Of a stretch of DNA of 64,000 nt, positions 9,041 to 18,310 are shown one piece after another. The notes under the pieces are model-generated. The model ran no database searches. It was not told where the DNA came from and saw only the letters and a list, made by a program, of their open reading frames with translations. This DNA is from Clostridia bacterium. GTDB lineage: Bacteria > Bacillota > Clostridia > UBA1381. The stretch is taken from contig JAFZMQ010000029.1 in assembly GCA_017551095.1 (NCBI GenBank), positions 44,787 to 108,786 on the forward strand, written 5' to 3'. Every line of letters starts with the position of its first letter. Within the stretch, counting starts at the first letter, position 1. A program made the position numbers and the translations under genes.

Positions 9041-9796
9041 ATGATGGCTAAATATATTGTTGCGGGAAATTGGAAAATGAACAAGCTCCCGAGCGAAACT
9101 TATGATTTTGTAAAATCTGTTGCTGCTGCAACAGAAAACGCAGGCTGCGAGGTTGTATGCTGTACGCCTTATGTATGTCTTTCAAAGGCAGTTGAGGCGG
9201 CAAACGGCACACATGTAAAAATCGGTGCGGAAAATCTGCATTTTGAGGACAAGGGTGCGTTTACGGGCGAAGTTTCCGCAGATATGCTTAAAGATTTAGG
9301 CGTTACCTATGTAATAATAGGTCACTCGGAAAGACGCCAATATAACGCCGAAACCGACGAAACAGTCAATTTGAAGGCGAAAAAGGCTCTTGAAAAGGGA
9401 CTTATTCCGATAGTTTGCGTCGGCGAATCATTAGAGCAGCGTGAAGCAGGAATTACAATGGATTTGATTTCCATTCAGATTAAAAAAGCTTTTGCAGGAA
9501 TTTCCGCAGAAGATGCTAAAAAGGTTGTTATCGCATATGAGCCGATTTGGGCAATCGGCACAGGCAAAACCGCAACAAGCGAACAGGCAGAAGAGGTTTG
9601 CGGAGGTATCCGCAAAATTCTTGCCGCTCTCTATTGCGAGAAATGTGCTGATGAAATCACAATCCAATACGGCGGAAGCATGAAGCCGTCAAACGCCAAA
9701 GAGCTTATGGAAAAGCCTAATATAGACGGCGGTTTGATTGGCGGAGCGTCGCTCGTTACAGAGGACTTTGCGGCAATCGTAAAAGCGGCTAACTAA
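9041..9796 (+). CDS. tpiA: Triosephosphate isomerase
   Basis: Interconverts dihydroxyacetone phosphate and glyceraldehyde 3-phosphate. The 251-residue TIM barrel shows AGNWKMN (Lys binds substrate), the catalytic His in IGHSERR, the catalytic Glu in AYEPIWAIGTGK, and the phosphate loops YGGSMKPSN and GGLIGGASL. A GGAGG ribosome site precedes ATGATG; the second ATG (9044) is an equally possible start. A strong terminator follows, separating it from gpmI. Confidence 0.97.
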   Translation: MMAKYIVAGNWKMNKLPSETYDFVKSVAAATENAGCEVVCCTPYVCLSKAVEAANGTHVKIGAENLHFEDKGAFTGEVSADMLKDLGVTYVIIGHSERRQYNAETDETVNLKAKKALEKGLIPIVCVGESLEQREAGITMDLISIQIKKAFAGISAEDAKKVVIAYEPIWAIGTGKTATSEQAEEVCGGIRKILAALYCEKCADEITIQYGGSMKPSNAKELMEKPNIDGGLIGGASLVTEDFAAIVKAAN

Positions 9797-9797
9797 T

Positions 9798-9823
9798 AAA
9801 AACGGGCGGTTTCGCCCGTTTTT
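9798..9823 (+). terminator. Rho-independent terminator after tpiA
   Basis: Stem AAACGGGCG with complementary CGCCCGTTT, a GC-rich hairpin followed by T residues, directly after the tpiA stop. Confidence 0.85.
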
Positions 9824-9855
9824 AAAACACAACTTTTACCTAAGGAGATTTTAAA

Positions 9856-11397
9856 ATGAAAAAGCCAATAGCTTTAATAATTTTAGACGGGTTCGGAATA
9901 AATGAGACGGTCGAGGGAAATGCGATAAAGGCAGCAAAAAAGCCGAATATTGACAGCTATTTTGCAAACTACCCCAACACCCAGCTTGATGCAAGTGGTA
10001 TGGCGGTTGGACTTCCCGACGGGCAGATGGGAAATTCCGAGGTCGGACACACAAATATCGGTGCGGGTAGGGTAGTTTATCAGGAGCTTACCAGAATCAC
10101 AAAATCCATAAATGACGGAGACTTTTTTGAAAATCCCACGCTTTTGGGTGCTGTGGAAAACTGCAAAAAACACGATTCCGCTCTGCATTTTATCGGGCTT
10201 TTATCGGACGGCGGCGTTCACTCACATATTGAGCATCTTTTCGGGCTTATAGATATGGCAAAAAGAAACGGTCTTACAAAAGTTTTTGTTCATGCCGTTC
10301 TTGACGGCAGAGATGTGTCCCCCGTTTCTGGTGTTTCTTACTTAAAACAACTTCAAAACAAACTTTCTTCTTCTGTCGGCAAAATCGCAACCGTAAGCGG
10401 TCGTTATTATGCTATGGACCGTGACAATAACTGGAACAGAGTTGTAAAAGCGTATGACGCAATGGTTAACAGCAAGGGCGTTTATACCGACGATATAATC
10501 GCAACGATTGAAAAATCATATGAGACAAAGGACGAAAACGGAGCGTTAATAACCGACGAATTTGTAATCCCGACGGTCGTTACCGAGAACGGCTCACCGG
10601 TTGGCAAAATCGGCGAAAACGACTCGGTTGTATGTTTCAATTTCCGTCCCGACAGAGCAAGGGAAATTACAAGAAGCTTTGTGGACACCGAATTTACAGG
10701 CTTCGACCGCACATTTTTCCCGCTCTACTATGTATGTATGACGCAGTATGACGCGTCTATGCCGAATGTGCATATTGCATTTTTGCCGCAGGTTTTGAAA
10801 AACACCTTTGGCGAATATATATCAAATCTCGGACTTACGCAGCTCAGAATTGCCGAAACGGAAAAATATGCACATGTAACATTTTTCTTTAACGGCGGCG
10901 TAGAAAATGTGTATAAAGGCGAGGACCGAAAGCTGATACCTTCACCAAAGGTTGCAACATACGATATGCAGCCGGAAATGAGTGCATACAAGGTTGCTGA
11001 TGCCTGTGTTGACCTCATAAATGAGGATAAATACGACTGCATAATTCTGAATTTTGCAAACTGCGATATGGTTGGCCATACAGGCGTTTTTGACGCTGCC
11101 GTAAAGGCGGTTGAGGCGGTTGACGAATGTCTGTCAAAGGTAGTATCCGCAATTTTAGATAAAGGTGGAAAGGTCTTAATTACTGCCGACCACGGAAATG
11201 CCGACAAGATGTTTGACCCCGAAACAAAAGCAGTATTTACCGCACATACAACAAACCCCGTACCGCTCATTATTTTAGGTGCAGGAGACCTGAAACTAAA
11301 ACGCGGAAAACTGTGTGATTTGACACCGACAATGCTTGACCTTATGAATATTGAAAAACCGTCGGAAATGACGGGCGAAAGCGTTATAGTAAAATAA
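9856..11397 (+). CDS. gpmI: Phosphoglycerate mutase, cofactor-independent
   Basis: Converts 3- to 2-phosphoglycerate in glycolysis using two metal ions and a phosphoserine intermediate. The 513-residue alkaline-phosphatase-fold enzyme has the N-terminal metal site LIILDGFG, the catalytic Ser in [14 protein letters not shown], and C-terminal metal ligands in DMVGHTG and [11 protein letters not shown]. Good AAGGAG site 9 bp before the ATG. It lies beyond the tpiA terminator, so read-through or a weak promoter must supply its transcription. Confidence 0.97.
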   Translation: MKKPIALIILDGFGINETVEGNAIKAAKKPNIDSYFANYPNTQLDASGMAVGLPDGQMGNSEVGHTNIGAGRVVYQELTRITKSINDGDFFENPTLLGAVENCKKHDSALHFIGLLSDGGVHSHIEHLFGLIDMAKRNGLTKVFVHAVLDGRDVSPVSGVSYLKQLQNKLSSSVGKIATVSGRYYAMDRDNNWNRVVKAYDAMVNSKGVYTDDIIATIEKSYETKDENGALITDEFVIPTVVTENGSPVGKIGENDSVVCFNFRPDRAREITRSFVDTEFTGFDRTFFPLYYVCMTQYDASMPNVHIAFLPQVLKNTFGEYISNLGLTQLRIAETEKYAHVTFFFNGGVENVYKGEDRKLIPSPKVATYDMQPEMSAYKVADACVDLINEDKYDCIILNFANCDMVGHTGVFDAAVKAVEAVDECLSKVVSAILDKGGKVLITADHGNADKMFDPETKAVFTAHTTNPVPLIILGAGDLKLKRGKLCDLTPTMLDLMNIEKPSEMTGESVIVK

Positions 11398-11422
11398 AAC
11401 GGAGCAACCGCTCCGTTTTTTA
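11398..11422. terminator. Bidirectional terminator between gpmI and ptsI-like gene
   Basis: ACGGAGC / GCTCCGT stem with a 4-base loop, A-rich on the left and T-rich on the right; lies between the convergent ends of gpmI and the Enzyme I-like gene. Confidence 0.8.
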
Positions 11423-13000
11423 TTCGTTTTCACAAACTGTTTTTTTGACTTTTAAAACATTTCTTGGTTTCACCGCAAATTCGTCTATGCCCATTTTCAA
11501 AAGTTCGGGGATTTTGTCGGGTTCAGATGCAACATCTCCGCAAATTCCCACTTTAATCCCGTTTTTATGGGCGTTTTTTGCGGTTATTTCTATCATTTTC
11601 ATAACCGCTTTATGAGTTTTATCAAAAAGCTCGGAAAGGGCAAGGTTTTTTCTGTCCATGGCAAGAACAAACTGTGCAAGATTATTCCCGTCAATAACAA
11701 AAAAATCGCAAAGTTTTGCCAATTCGTCCGAGATTATTGCCGACGCAGGTGTTTCTATAACCACTCCCAGCGGGATATTTTCGTCAAAATCCGTTTTTTC
11801 TGCTCTTAGCTCGTTTTTCGCTTCATCAAGCAGTTTTTTTGCCGTTAAAACCTCTTCTTCGGAAACTACCATGGGCAGTAAAATTCTTGCTTTTCCGCAG
11901 ACAGACGCTTTCAAAACTGCACGGAGCTGTGTCTTAAAAATCTGCGGATATTTAAGGCAAAGCCTTATCGACCTCATTCCCATAACCGCATTTTCCTCAC
12001 GGAAAATCCCGAAAAAAGTGCCTTTTTTCTCTGAATTTATGTCAAGTGTGCGGATAGCTACCTCTTTTGCCGACTCCAAAACTTTTCGGTAGGCGTCAAA
12101 CTGATAGTCTTCGCTTGGAAAAGTGTCGCTTTTGCAAAACAAATTTTCACTTTCAAAAATCCCGCCGTCACTCTCGCAAATTGTTTCGTTTTTGACTTCT
12201 TCGGGAGCGGAAATGGTTGCTAAAACCCGTGTTTTTTGCCCCTTTTTCATTTTTTTATCAGAATGTTTAATTTCTTTCGCCTTTTTATTAAGATTTTCAA
12301 TAACCGCCGCATCCGGCTCAATATAGACTATCCCCGAATATCCGTCTATTGCAACCCTTTTGCCATCAATATTTTCTCTTATTTTTATTCCGCTGACGGC
12401 AGGGATTCCCAAAGATTTCGCCAAAATTGCCGTATGAGATGCACTACTTCCGTATTCTGTCACAAACGCGGATATTTTGCTTTTATCCATCTGCATAGTT
12501 TCGCTGGGCGAAATACTGCTGGAAAAAAGTATTGTATTCTCCTTTGCCGCCACCGGTAAAAGCCGTTTTTTGCCCCTCAAAAGTGCCACAATCCTGTCCG
12601 AAACATCTCTTATATCACCCGCTCGTTCACGCATATACGCATTATCTATATTACGGAACAGTTTTTCAAAGTTACTTGATGTCATCAAAACCGCCGTTTC
12701 CGCATTCATTTTTTGCTTTTCGATAATATTTAAAACAGATTCGTTATAGTACTCGTCCTCGACCATCATTTTGTGTATGGAAAAAATCTGTGCTTCCTCC
12801 TCGCCGATTTCGTCTTTTGCCTTTTTGAAAAGTTTATCAAGCTCGTCTATTGCAAGTGTCTTTACCATTGCATATTTTTCACGCTCCGCGTCTTTATTTT
12901 CGGCATATTTTTTCTCTACAACATCCTCGCTACGCCTGTAAACACACGCCGTTCCTATCGCAATCCCCCCGCAAACTGCATTCCCTTTCCATATGTTCAT
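11420..13000 (-). CDS. Divergent PTS Enzyme I (PEP-protein phosphotransferase)
   Basis: Family of the first phosphotransferase-system enzyme, which moves phosphate from PEP to HPr; 526 residues, slightly short. The phospho-His is present (GSSASHTAIL, H189), as are AIRTLD and the Cys of GICGDVA. Other active-site positions are changed: the usual LYRTEFL is SENLF (Arg lost), and the metal-binding Asp of GTNDLTQ is Asn in DGNNLAQ. Activity may therefore be weak, or the protein regulatory. No HPr or EII gene is in the window. ATG has AGGAG 8 bp upstream. Confidence 0.8.
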   Translation of the reverse strand: MNIWKGNAVCGGIAIGTACVYRRSEDVVEKKYAENKDAEREKYAMVKTLAIDELDKLFKKAKDEIGEEEAQIFSIHKMMVEDEYYNESVLNIIEKQKMNAETAVLMTSSNFEKLFRNIDNAYMRERAGDIRDVSDRIVALLRGKKRLLPVAAKENTILFSSSISPSETMQMDKSKISAFVTEYGSSASHTAILAKSLGIPAVSGIKIRENIDGKRVAIDGYSGIVYIEPDAAVIENLNKKAKEIKHSDKKMKKGQKTRVLATISAPEEVKNETICESDGGIFESENLFCKSDTFPSEDYQFDAYRKVLESAKEVAIRTLDINSEKKGTFFGIFREENAVMGMRSIRLCLKYPQIFKTQLRAVLKASVCGKARILLPMVVSEEEVLTAKKLLDEAKNELRAEKTDFDENIPLGVVIETPASAIISDELAKLCDFFVIDGNNLAQFVLAMDRKNLALSELFDKTHKAVMKMIEITAKNAHKNGIKVGICGDVASEPDKIPELLKMGIDEFAVKPRNVLKVKKTVCENE

Positions 13001-13090
13001 TTTTTACATCTCCTGAATTTTTCCGTTATTTTTGTATTTTGTATTGTTTCTTTTTTTATATTGTTTATGCAATTTATTCGATTGTTAAAA

Positions 13091-13119
13091 TTGACAAATT
13101 CAAAAATGCGTATTATAAT
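13091..13119 (+). promoter_or_regulatory. Consensus sigma-A promoter of nfnAB
   Basis: Perfect TTGACA, 17-bp spacer, perfect TATAAT, about 30 bp before the nfnA start codon. Confidence 0.88.
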
Positions 13120-13150
13120 GAGAGAGATATTTTTTAAAGAGGTTTTTAAA

Positions 13151-13990
13151 ATGTATAAAATTGTTAAAAAAGAAATTCTAAATCCAACTGTTACAAAAAT
13201 GGAAATCTTAGCTCCTGCCGTTGCCAAAAAGGCAGAGCCGGGACAGTTTATAATACTCCGTGCCAGTAGTGACGGCGAGAGAATACCGCTCACCGTTGCC
13301 GATTATGACCGCGAAAACGGCACGGTTACCATAATTTTTCAGATTGTCGGTGCTACCACAAAGGAGCTAAGCCAAAAAAATGAGGGCGATTTTATCCCTG
13401 ATTTTGTCGGTCCTTTGGGAAAGGCGTCCGAGCTTTCTGGTCTTAAAAAAGTTGCCGTTGTCGGCGGCGGCGTTGGCTGTGCAATAGCGTACCCCGTCGC
13501 AAAAAAACTCCATGAATTGGGTGCTACCGTTCATTCTGTTGTTGGTTTCAGAACCCGCGACCTTATAATTTTAGAAAAGGAATTTTCCGCCGTTTCCGAT
13601 AAAATGGTGATTATGACCGACGACGGAAGCTATGGCGAAAAAGGGCTTGTTACCGACGCACTTAAAAAGCTCATTGAAGACGGCAATAAGTATGACGAGG
13701 TAATCGTCATAGGTCCCGTTATTATGATGAAATTCGTATCACTTTTGACCAAGGAATACGGCATAAAAACCGTTGTCAGCATGAACCCCATTATGATTGA
13801 CGGAACGGGAATGTGCGGCGGATGCCGTTTGACAGTCGGCGGAAAGACAAAATTCGCCTGTGTTGACGGGCCTGATTTTGACGGTCACGAAGTCGATTTT
13901 GACGAGGCGATGAAACGCTCGTCCGTATACAAGCCGTTTGAGAAAAAGGCGTATGATGAGGCTTGTAATCTTTTTAAGGAGGCGAAATAG
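13151..13990 (+). CDS. nfnA: NADH-dependent ferredoxin:NADP oxidoreductase, small subunit
   Basis: Small subunit of NfnAB, which couples NADH and reduced ferredoxin oxidation to NADP reduction by flavin-based electron bifurcation. The 279-residue protein resembles dihydroorotate dehydrogenase electron-transfer subunits: an FAD domain (PGQFIILR, ERIPLTVAD), an NAD-binding GGGVGCAIAYP, and a C-terminal [2Fe-2S] site with Cys residues in MCGGCRLTV and FACVDGP. The ATG at 13151 has AAAGAGG upstream and the consensus promoter lies just before it; the longer in-frame start at 12773 would run antisense over ptsI and was rejected. Confidence 0.92.
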   Translation: MYKIVKKEILNPTVTKMEILAPAVAKKAEPGQFIILRASSDGERIPLTVADYDRENGTVTIIFQIVGATTKELSQKNEGDFIPDFVGPLGKASELSGLKKVAVVGGGVGCAIAYPVAKKLHELGATVHSVVGFRTRDLIILEKEFSAVSDKMVIMTDDGSYGEKGLVTDALKKLIEDGNKYDEVIVIGPVIMMKFVSLLTKEYGIKTVVSMNPIMIDGTGMCGGCRLTVGGKTKFACVDGPDFDGHEVDFDEAMKRSSVYKPFEKKAYDEACNLFKEAK

Positions 13991-13992
13991 TT

Positions 13993-15381
13993 ATGCCTAA
14001 TATGTCACCTATTAAAAATCCGATGCCCTCTCAGGCTCCTGATGTACGAAATAAAAACTTTTCCGAAGTTGCTTTGGGTTATTCCGAAGAAACTGCAATA
14101 GATGAGGCAAAACGCTGTTTAAACTGCAAAAATATGCCCTGTGTTTCGGGTTGTCCCGTAAAAATTCATATTCCTGCCTTTATAAAAGAGGTTGCAGAGG
14201 GGAATTTTGAAAAAGCATATGAAATTATTGCAGAATCCAGCTCTCTCCCCGCCGTTTGCGGACGGGTTTGTCCGCAGGAACGCCAATGCGAAAGCAAGTG
14301 CGTACGCGGCATAAAGGGCGAAAGTGTTGGAATCGGGAGATTAGAGCGGTTTGTTGCCGATTGGCATAACGAAAACGCAAAGGAGCTTCCCAAAAAGCCC
14401 GAGCAAAACGGACACAAGGTTGCGGTAATCGGCTCAGGACCTGCAAGTCTTACCTGTGCAGGAGATTTGGCGAAAAAGGGCTATGATGTGACAATTTTCG
14501 AGGCACTCCATTTAGCCGGTGGCGTTTTGGTTTACGGTATCCCCGAATTTCGTCTTCCCAAAGCAATCGTGCAAAAGGAAATTGACGGGCTTAAAGCCCT
14601 CGGCGTAAAGGTCGAAACGAATATGGTTATCGGCAAGGTTTTGTCGATTGACGAGCTTTTGGAAAGCGGCTTTGACGCCGTGTTTATCGGCACAGGAGCA
14701 GGACTTCCAAGGTTTATGGGAATACCGGGCGAAAACTTAAATGGCGTTTATTCGGCAAACGAGTTTTTAACAAGGGTAAACCTTATGAAAGCCTATAAGG
14801 AAAACGCAAAAACGCCTATATTAAATAGCAAAAAGGTTGCCGTTGTAGGCGGAGGAAATGTCGCCATGGACGCCGCACGGTGCGCAAAGCGGCTCGGTGC
14901 AGATGATGTTTATATAGTGTACCGCAGAAGCGAGGCGGAGCTTCCTGCAAGAGCGGAAGAGGTTGAACACGCAAAGGAAGAGGGCATAATCTTCAAGATT
15001 TTGACTAATCCTACCGAAATTTTGCCCGACGAAAACGGGTTTGTCGGCGGAATGAACTGCGTGGAAATGGAGCTCGGCGAACCTGACGAATCGGGCAGAC
15101 GCCGTCCGAAAGTTAAAGCCGGTAGCGACTTTACAATAGATGTTGACTGCGTGATAATGGCACTCGGAACAAGCCCGAATCCGCTTATAAAATCCACAAC
15201 CGAAGGTCTTGAAACAAAGGATTGGGGCGGAATTGTCGCCGACGAGGAGACGGGGCTCACGACAAGAGCAAGAGTTTACGCAGGCGGTGATGCCGTAACA
15301 GGAGCGGCAACGGTAATACTTGCCATGGGTGCTGGAAAGGCCGCCGCCGAAGCAATTATGCGGGATATTGAAGGAAAATAA
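13993..15381 (+). CDS. nfnB: NADH-dependent ferredoxin:NADP oxidoreductase, large subunit (GltD-like)
   Basis: Large subunit of NfnAB, 462 residues, related to the small subunit of glutamate synthase. The N-terminus carries clustered Cys for [4Fe-4S] clusters (CLNCKNMPCVSGCPV, then VCGRVCPQERQCESKC), followed by an FAD-binding VIGSGPASLTCAGDLAKKG and a second dinucleotide fold VVGGGNVAMDAARCAKRLG. The start lies 2 bp after nfnA with AAGGAGG in front. The pairing with nfnA, with no glutamate synthase large subunit, supports transhydrogenase rather than glutamate synthase. Confidence 0.92.
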   Translation: MPNMSPIKNPMPSQAPDVRNKNFSEVALGYSEETAIDEAKRCLNCKNMPCVSGCPVKIHIPAFIKEVAEGNFEKAYEIIAESSSLPAVCGRVCPQERQCESKCVRGIKGESVGIGRLERFVADWHNENAKELPKKPEQNGHKVAVIGSGPASLTCAGDLAKKGYDVTIFEALHLAGGVLVYGIPEFRLPKAIVQKEIDGLKALGVKVETNMVIGKVLSIDELLESGFDAVFIGTGAGLPRFMGIPGENLNGVYSANEFLTRVNLMKAYKENAKTPILNSKKVAVVGGGNVAMDAARCAKRLGADDVYIVYRRSEAELPARAEEVEHAKEEGIIFKILTNPTEILPDENGFVGGMNCVEMELGEPDESGRRRPKVKAGSDFTIDVDCVIMALGTSPNPLIKSTTEGLETKDWGGIVADEETGLTTRARVYAGGDAVTGAATVILAMGAGKAAAEAIMRDIEGK

Positions 15382-15385
15382 CACA

Positions 15386-15420
15386 CAAAAAAATAGCAGA
15401 TAGTATCTGCTATTTTTTTG
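15386..15420. terminator. Bidirectional terminator between nfnB and rnpB
   Basis: AGCAGA / TCTGCT stem with 5-base loop flanked by seven A on the left and seven T on the right; serves nfnB on the plus strand and rnpB on the minus strand. Confidence 0.85.
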
Positions 15421-15421
15421 T

Positions 15422-15748
15422 GAGCAAATCATAAGCCGGGTTCTGTCGTGGGCGGTTATCTGTCTGTGACAAAAGGTTACCCTTTTGTTCATGCCATCAG
15501 TCGTGCATTGCCGAGCAGACTTAATTGCACAGTTGATGTTGCTTCGGGTGGGGTTTACACGGGAATTCAGTTACCATCATCCCTGTGAGCTCTTACCTCA
15601 CATTTCCACACTTACCGAAAATTCGGCGTTTATTTTCTGTTGCACTTTCCTTGAAGTCACCTTCACCGGTCGTTAGCCGGCACCCTGCTCTATGAAGCCC
15701 GGACTTTCCTCACGCATATTTCTATGCCCGCAACCGCCTGATTTACTC
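15422..15748 (-). ncRNA. rnpB: RNase P RNA
   Basis: Catalytic RNA of RNase P, which trims the 5' end of tRNA precursors. On the minus strand the universally conserved GAGGAAAGTCCGGGCT appears near the 5' end and ACAGAACCCGGCTTA near the 3' end. The ends close a fully paired P1 stem: GAGTAAATCA (15748-15739) with TGATTTGCTC (15431-15422), one G-U pair. Length about 327 nt. The protein partner gene rnpA lies at 54.3 kb. Confidence 0.95.
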
Positions 15749-15779
15749 AGCTCAATTATATTACTTTCTTTTTTTTATG

Positions 15780-15950
15780 TCAAGTTAAATATTCTATAAG
15801 GTATCGCCCTGCCAAAACCAAGCCCAGTGCCGCAATCACGATAACCGCACTTCCTCCTGCCTTATTCCGCCGCTTTAACTCCCAAACGCCGTAAGACGCC
15901 GTTTTTACCGCTGAAATTAAAACCATTACAAAAACTACAATCGCCGCCAT
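15780..15950 (-). CDS. Small two-helix membrane protein at the end of the ger operon
   Basis: A 56-residue open frame starting ATG at 15950 and ending TGA. It begins MAAIVVFVMVLISA, a hydrophobic helix, then a basic stretch (WELKRRNK), then a second helix (about residues 34-48) and ends RYLIEYLT. An AGGAGT ribosome site lies in the last codons of gerAC, and the start is 6 bp after the gerAC stop, so it is likely the fourth gene of the germination operon. Small two-helix D subunits of germinant receptors are known in Bacillus; homology here is by size, topology and position only. Confidence 0.65.
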   Translation of the reverse strand: MAAIVVFVMVLISAVKTASYGVWELKRRNKAGGSAVIVIAALGLVLAGRYLIEYLT

Positions 15951-15956
15951 TTACAT

Positions 15957-17171
15957 TTAACTCCTTACAACAAGCCCCGTTCTCCGTACCGAAAATTCCA
16001 CTTTTACATCTATTTGTGCGGTTTTGTACCGTTCTTTCCAATTATACGCTTCAAAATCACCGATAGTTTTAAATTTTCGCTTAGCAACGCTCCCAAACCC
16101 GACAATATCCGTTCCGAGCATTTTTGTTTCCTCTAAAAATTCCATAGCCTGACGCGTTATTTCCGCCGCCGCCACCTCCGAAAATGCGTCAAGCTCATTC
16201 TCTATAATCCCTTTTGTCGAGCCTTGGGTTATTTCCGATTCAAGAAAGAGCGTTATTTCTATTTTGGGCGTTTTCGAGCTTGTATCCACCCGTATTTTCG
16301 GGCGTTTTTTCTGCATCTGCATTACCGTTACGGGCGTTTCGTCACCAAAATTGTAGGAAACATAACTGCTTTGATATTCGCCCGTTAAAATATTAAAAAT
16401 TTCGGTTTTAATGTCGCCGATTTCTGCAATTTTTTTATCTCCGTCAAACACCGCCATTCCCGCGACCTGTATTTCGCTGCTGCCCGTTTCTATTTCACCT
16501 GCCGTGTAGTCCCCGACTTCGTACTGATAGCCGGAATCGGCATATTCAGGCTCTTTTTCCTTTTTCATTGCCGCACATATCGGCACAACCGCACCCTTTT
16601 CATCACTGCTGAAAAAGAGAAAAAAATCCCTGCTCATATTCTGCGGAATGAATCCCGAATAATCATTTTCAAAAATCATTGTGTAATACCGCACAGGATT
16701 AACCTCGGTTTTCGGATTTACCGCCTCCAAAAACTCCTTTGCCGTTCCCTTGCATACCGCAAAATATATGTTCGGGCGTATTTCTACGCTTCGGTTTATC
16801 GTTTCCAAAAACTCCGAAACTCCCTTTTTTGCCACTTCGTCCGAAAAAACTATCAGCTTTGTGTGTGAAAGGACAAATTTTTTGCTTATGATATGGTTTG
16901 CTATATTTATGGCAGGATATATATCGGGCGCTAAAACCGAGATGTTTTCTATGCTTTCCTCACCGCCCTTGCCGCCTGATTCGTTTGAGCCGCCGCTTAT
17001 TTTGTCGGGGTTTGCAAACTGCAAGGTTATGTTATAGCCTTTTTCTTCGTCCTTTGGCATATCTATTCCTATTGCTACAACATAGCCGAGTGTTTCTGGC
17101 TCCTGGGCGTCTTTACAACTTGCAAAGCAGACAAGAATTAAAACTATGACCGCTATTTTTAAAAACTTCAT
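15957..17171 (-). CDS. gerAC: Spore germination lipoprotein, Ger(x)C family
   Basis: C subunit of a GerA-type germinant receptor in the spore inner membrane. The 404-residue protein has a lipoprotein signal peptide with lipobox FASC (Cys19) and the family opening ETLGYVVAIGID. The C-terminal third matches the Ger(x)C domain (GTDIVGFGSVAKRKF near residue 355). The start codon overlaps the end of gerAB by 4 bp. Together with gerAA and gerAB it forms the receptor that senses small-molecule germinants. Confidence 0.9.
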   Translation of the reverse strand: MKFLKIAVIVLILVCFASCKDAQEPETLGYVVAIGIDMPKDEEKGYNITLQFANPDKISGGSNESGGKGGEESIENISVLAPDIYPAINIANHIISKKFVLSHTKLIVFSDEVAKKGVSEFLETINRSVEIRPNIYFAVCKGTAKEFLEAVNPKTEVNPVRYYTMIFENDYSGFIPQNMSRDFFLFFSSDEKGAVVPICAAMKKEKEPEYADSGYQYEVGDYTAGEIETGSSEIQVAGMAVFDGDKKIAEIGDIKTEIFNILTGEYQSSYVSYNFGDETPVTVMQMQKKRPKIRVDTSSKTPKIEITLFLESEITQGSTKGIIENELDAFSEVAAAEITRQAMEFLEETKMLGTDIVGFGSVAKRKFKTIGDFEAYNWKERYKTAQIDVKVEFSVRRTGLVVRS

Positions 17172-18259
17172 TTTTTCGCCTTTCCTGTCGGTTTCTTCAT
17201 ATATAATAATGGGATGATTATCGGCAAAATATATACTGTCGGTATTGTCGCCATATCTGCGATTCTGCTGAATTTAAGCACCTTTGTAATAGATATAGGC
17301 TCTGCCGCAATAAGCGTTAATATCGCAATCACCCCGTATGATATGGCATTTCTGTCCTTTAAATCAAAAGCTTTTGCAACAGTTTCGCAAATCAGGAAAA
17401 TATATATTGATGAATACAAAAGCTGGGATATTTCCCATATGAATTCAAAAAATGCCTCAAACCGCTGAAAATACTCTCCTGCACGAATCATTTTTGATAG
17501 CTGATAAACGGGCAAAAGATACTCTTTTGAAAGCGGATACGCATAGCAAAGCACATAACAAAGGCAGATAAAAAACATGGTAAGTGACGCTATTAAAAGG
17601 GCTTTTCTTCCGCTTTTTTTAGGAATTCCGATATCTTTAAGATGCGGAAGAAGCAGGTTTATTGCGATTATATCACCAAAACAGGAAAGGTTTTTAATGC
17701 CGCCCGTCAATATGTTTTTTGTACCGTTTCCCAAAACCGGAAAAAGATTGTTGAAGTTATAGGATTTGTATAGGAAGAAAACAATAATGCCTAAAAACGC
17801 AAGGCAAACAGGGAAGAAAATCGCATTTACTGTTGCAATTGCAGAAATTCCCGGTTTTTGTGCGATAGCTATTGTTACGGAAAGTAGAATTAAAATGTAT
17901 TCTATCTCCGTTCTTGGCAGTAAAATGAGCTTTACCGACTCGGAAAACATTCTGATTTCTGTCGCATAATTTAAAGAAAGCGCAAAAACCACAAGCAGCG
18001 AAACTGCGATTTTAAGCGGTTTTCCGCCAACTTTTGCAGACAAATCTATTATTGATTTTCTGCCCGATATCCGATATGTTAAAAAGGATATTTCCATTAA
18101 CGCCCATGCAAAAAGTGCCATATATATGACCTCAATCCACGCTGCGTTCCCGCTTGTTTCAACGATTGTCCTGGGAAACGCAAAAATTGCCTTTACGCTG
18201 AGCAAATTAGCGATTATGAGCGTCATTTCCTTTTCGTTTATAGCCTCATTTTTAAACAT
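17168..18259 (-). CDS. gerAB: Spore germination permease, GerAB family
   Basis: B subunit of the germinant receptor, an amino-acid-permease-like membrane protein of 363 residues with about ten hydrophobic segments starting with TLIIANLLSVKAIFAFPRT. In Bacillus this subunit determines ligand specificity. It overlaps gerAC by 4 bp, and is separated from gerAA by a 51-bp gap that contains a parS site. Confidence 0.9.
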   Translation of the reverse strand: MFKNEAINEKEMTLIIANLLSVKAIFAFPRTIVETSGNAAWIEVIYMALFAWALMEISFLTYRISGRKSIIDLSAKVGGKPLKIAVSLLVVFALSLNYATEIRMFSESVKLILLPRTEIEYILILLSVTIAIAQKPGISAIATVNAIFFPVCLAFLGIIVFFLYKSYNFNNLFPVLGNGTKNILTGGIKNLSCFGDIIAINLLLPHLKDIGIPKKSGRKALLIASLTMFFICLCYVLCYAYPLSKEYLLPVYQLSKMIRAGEYFQRFEAFFEFIWEISQLLYSSIYIFLICETVAKAFDLKDRNAISYGVIAILTLIAAEPISITKVLKFSRIADMATIPTVYILPIIIPLLYMKKPTGKAKK

Positions 18260-18293
18260 TTTTGGCTTTTCTCCTTTAAAAATTGTCGTTTAT

Positions 18294-18309
18294 TGTTTCA
18301 CGTGAAACA
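18294..18309. promoter_or_regulatory. parS site 1 (ParB/Spo0J binding)
   Basis: TGTTTCACGTGAAACA, an exact match to the Bacillus parS 16-mer, one base beyond the gerAA stop codon and inside the gerAA-gerAB gap. Marks origin-proximal DNA and is loaded by the ParB encoded at 20851-21699. Confidence 0.95.
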
Positions 18310-18310
18310 T

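Noticed and set aside
12773..13150. N-terminal extension of nfnA reading through the start of the ptsI-like gene
   Set aside because: The ATG at 13151 has a ribosome site, a consensus promoter just upstream and the conserved N-terminus.
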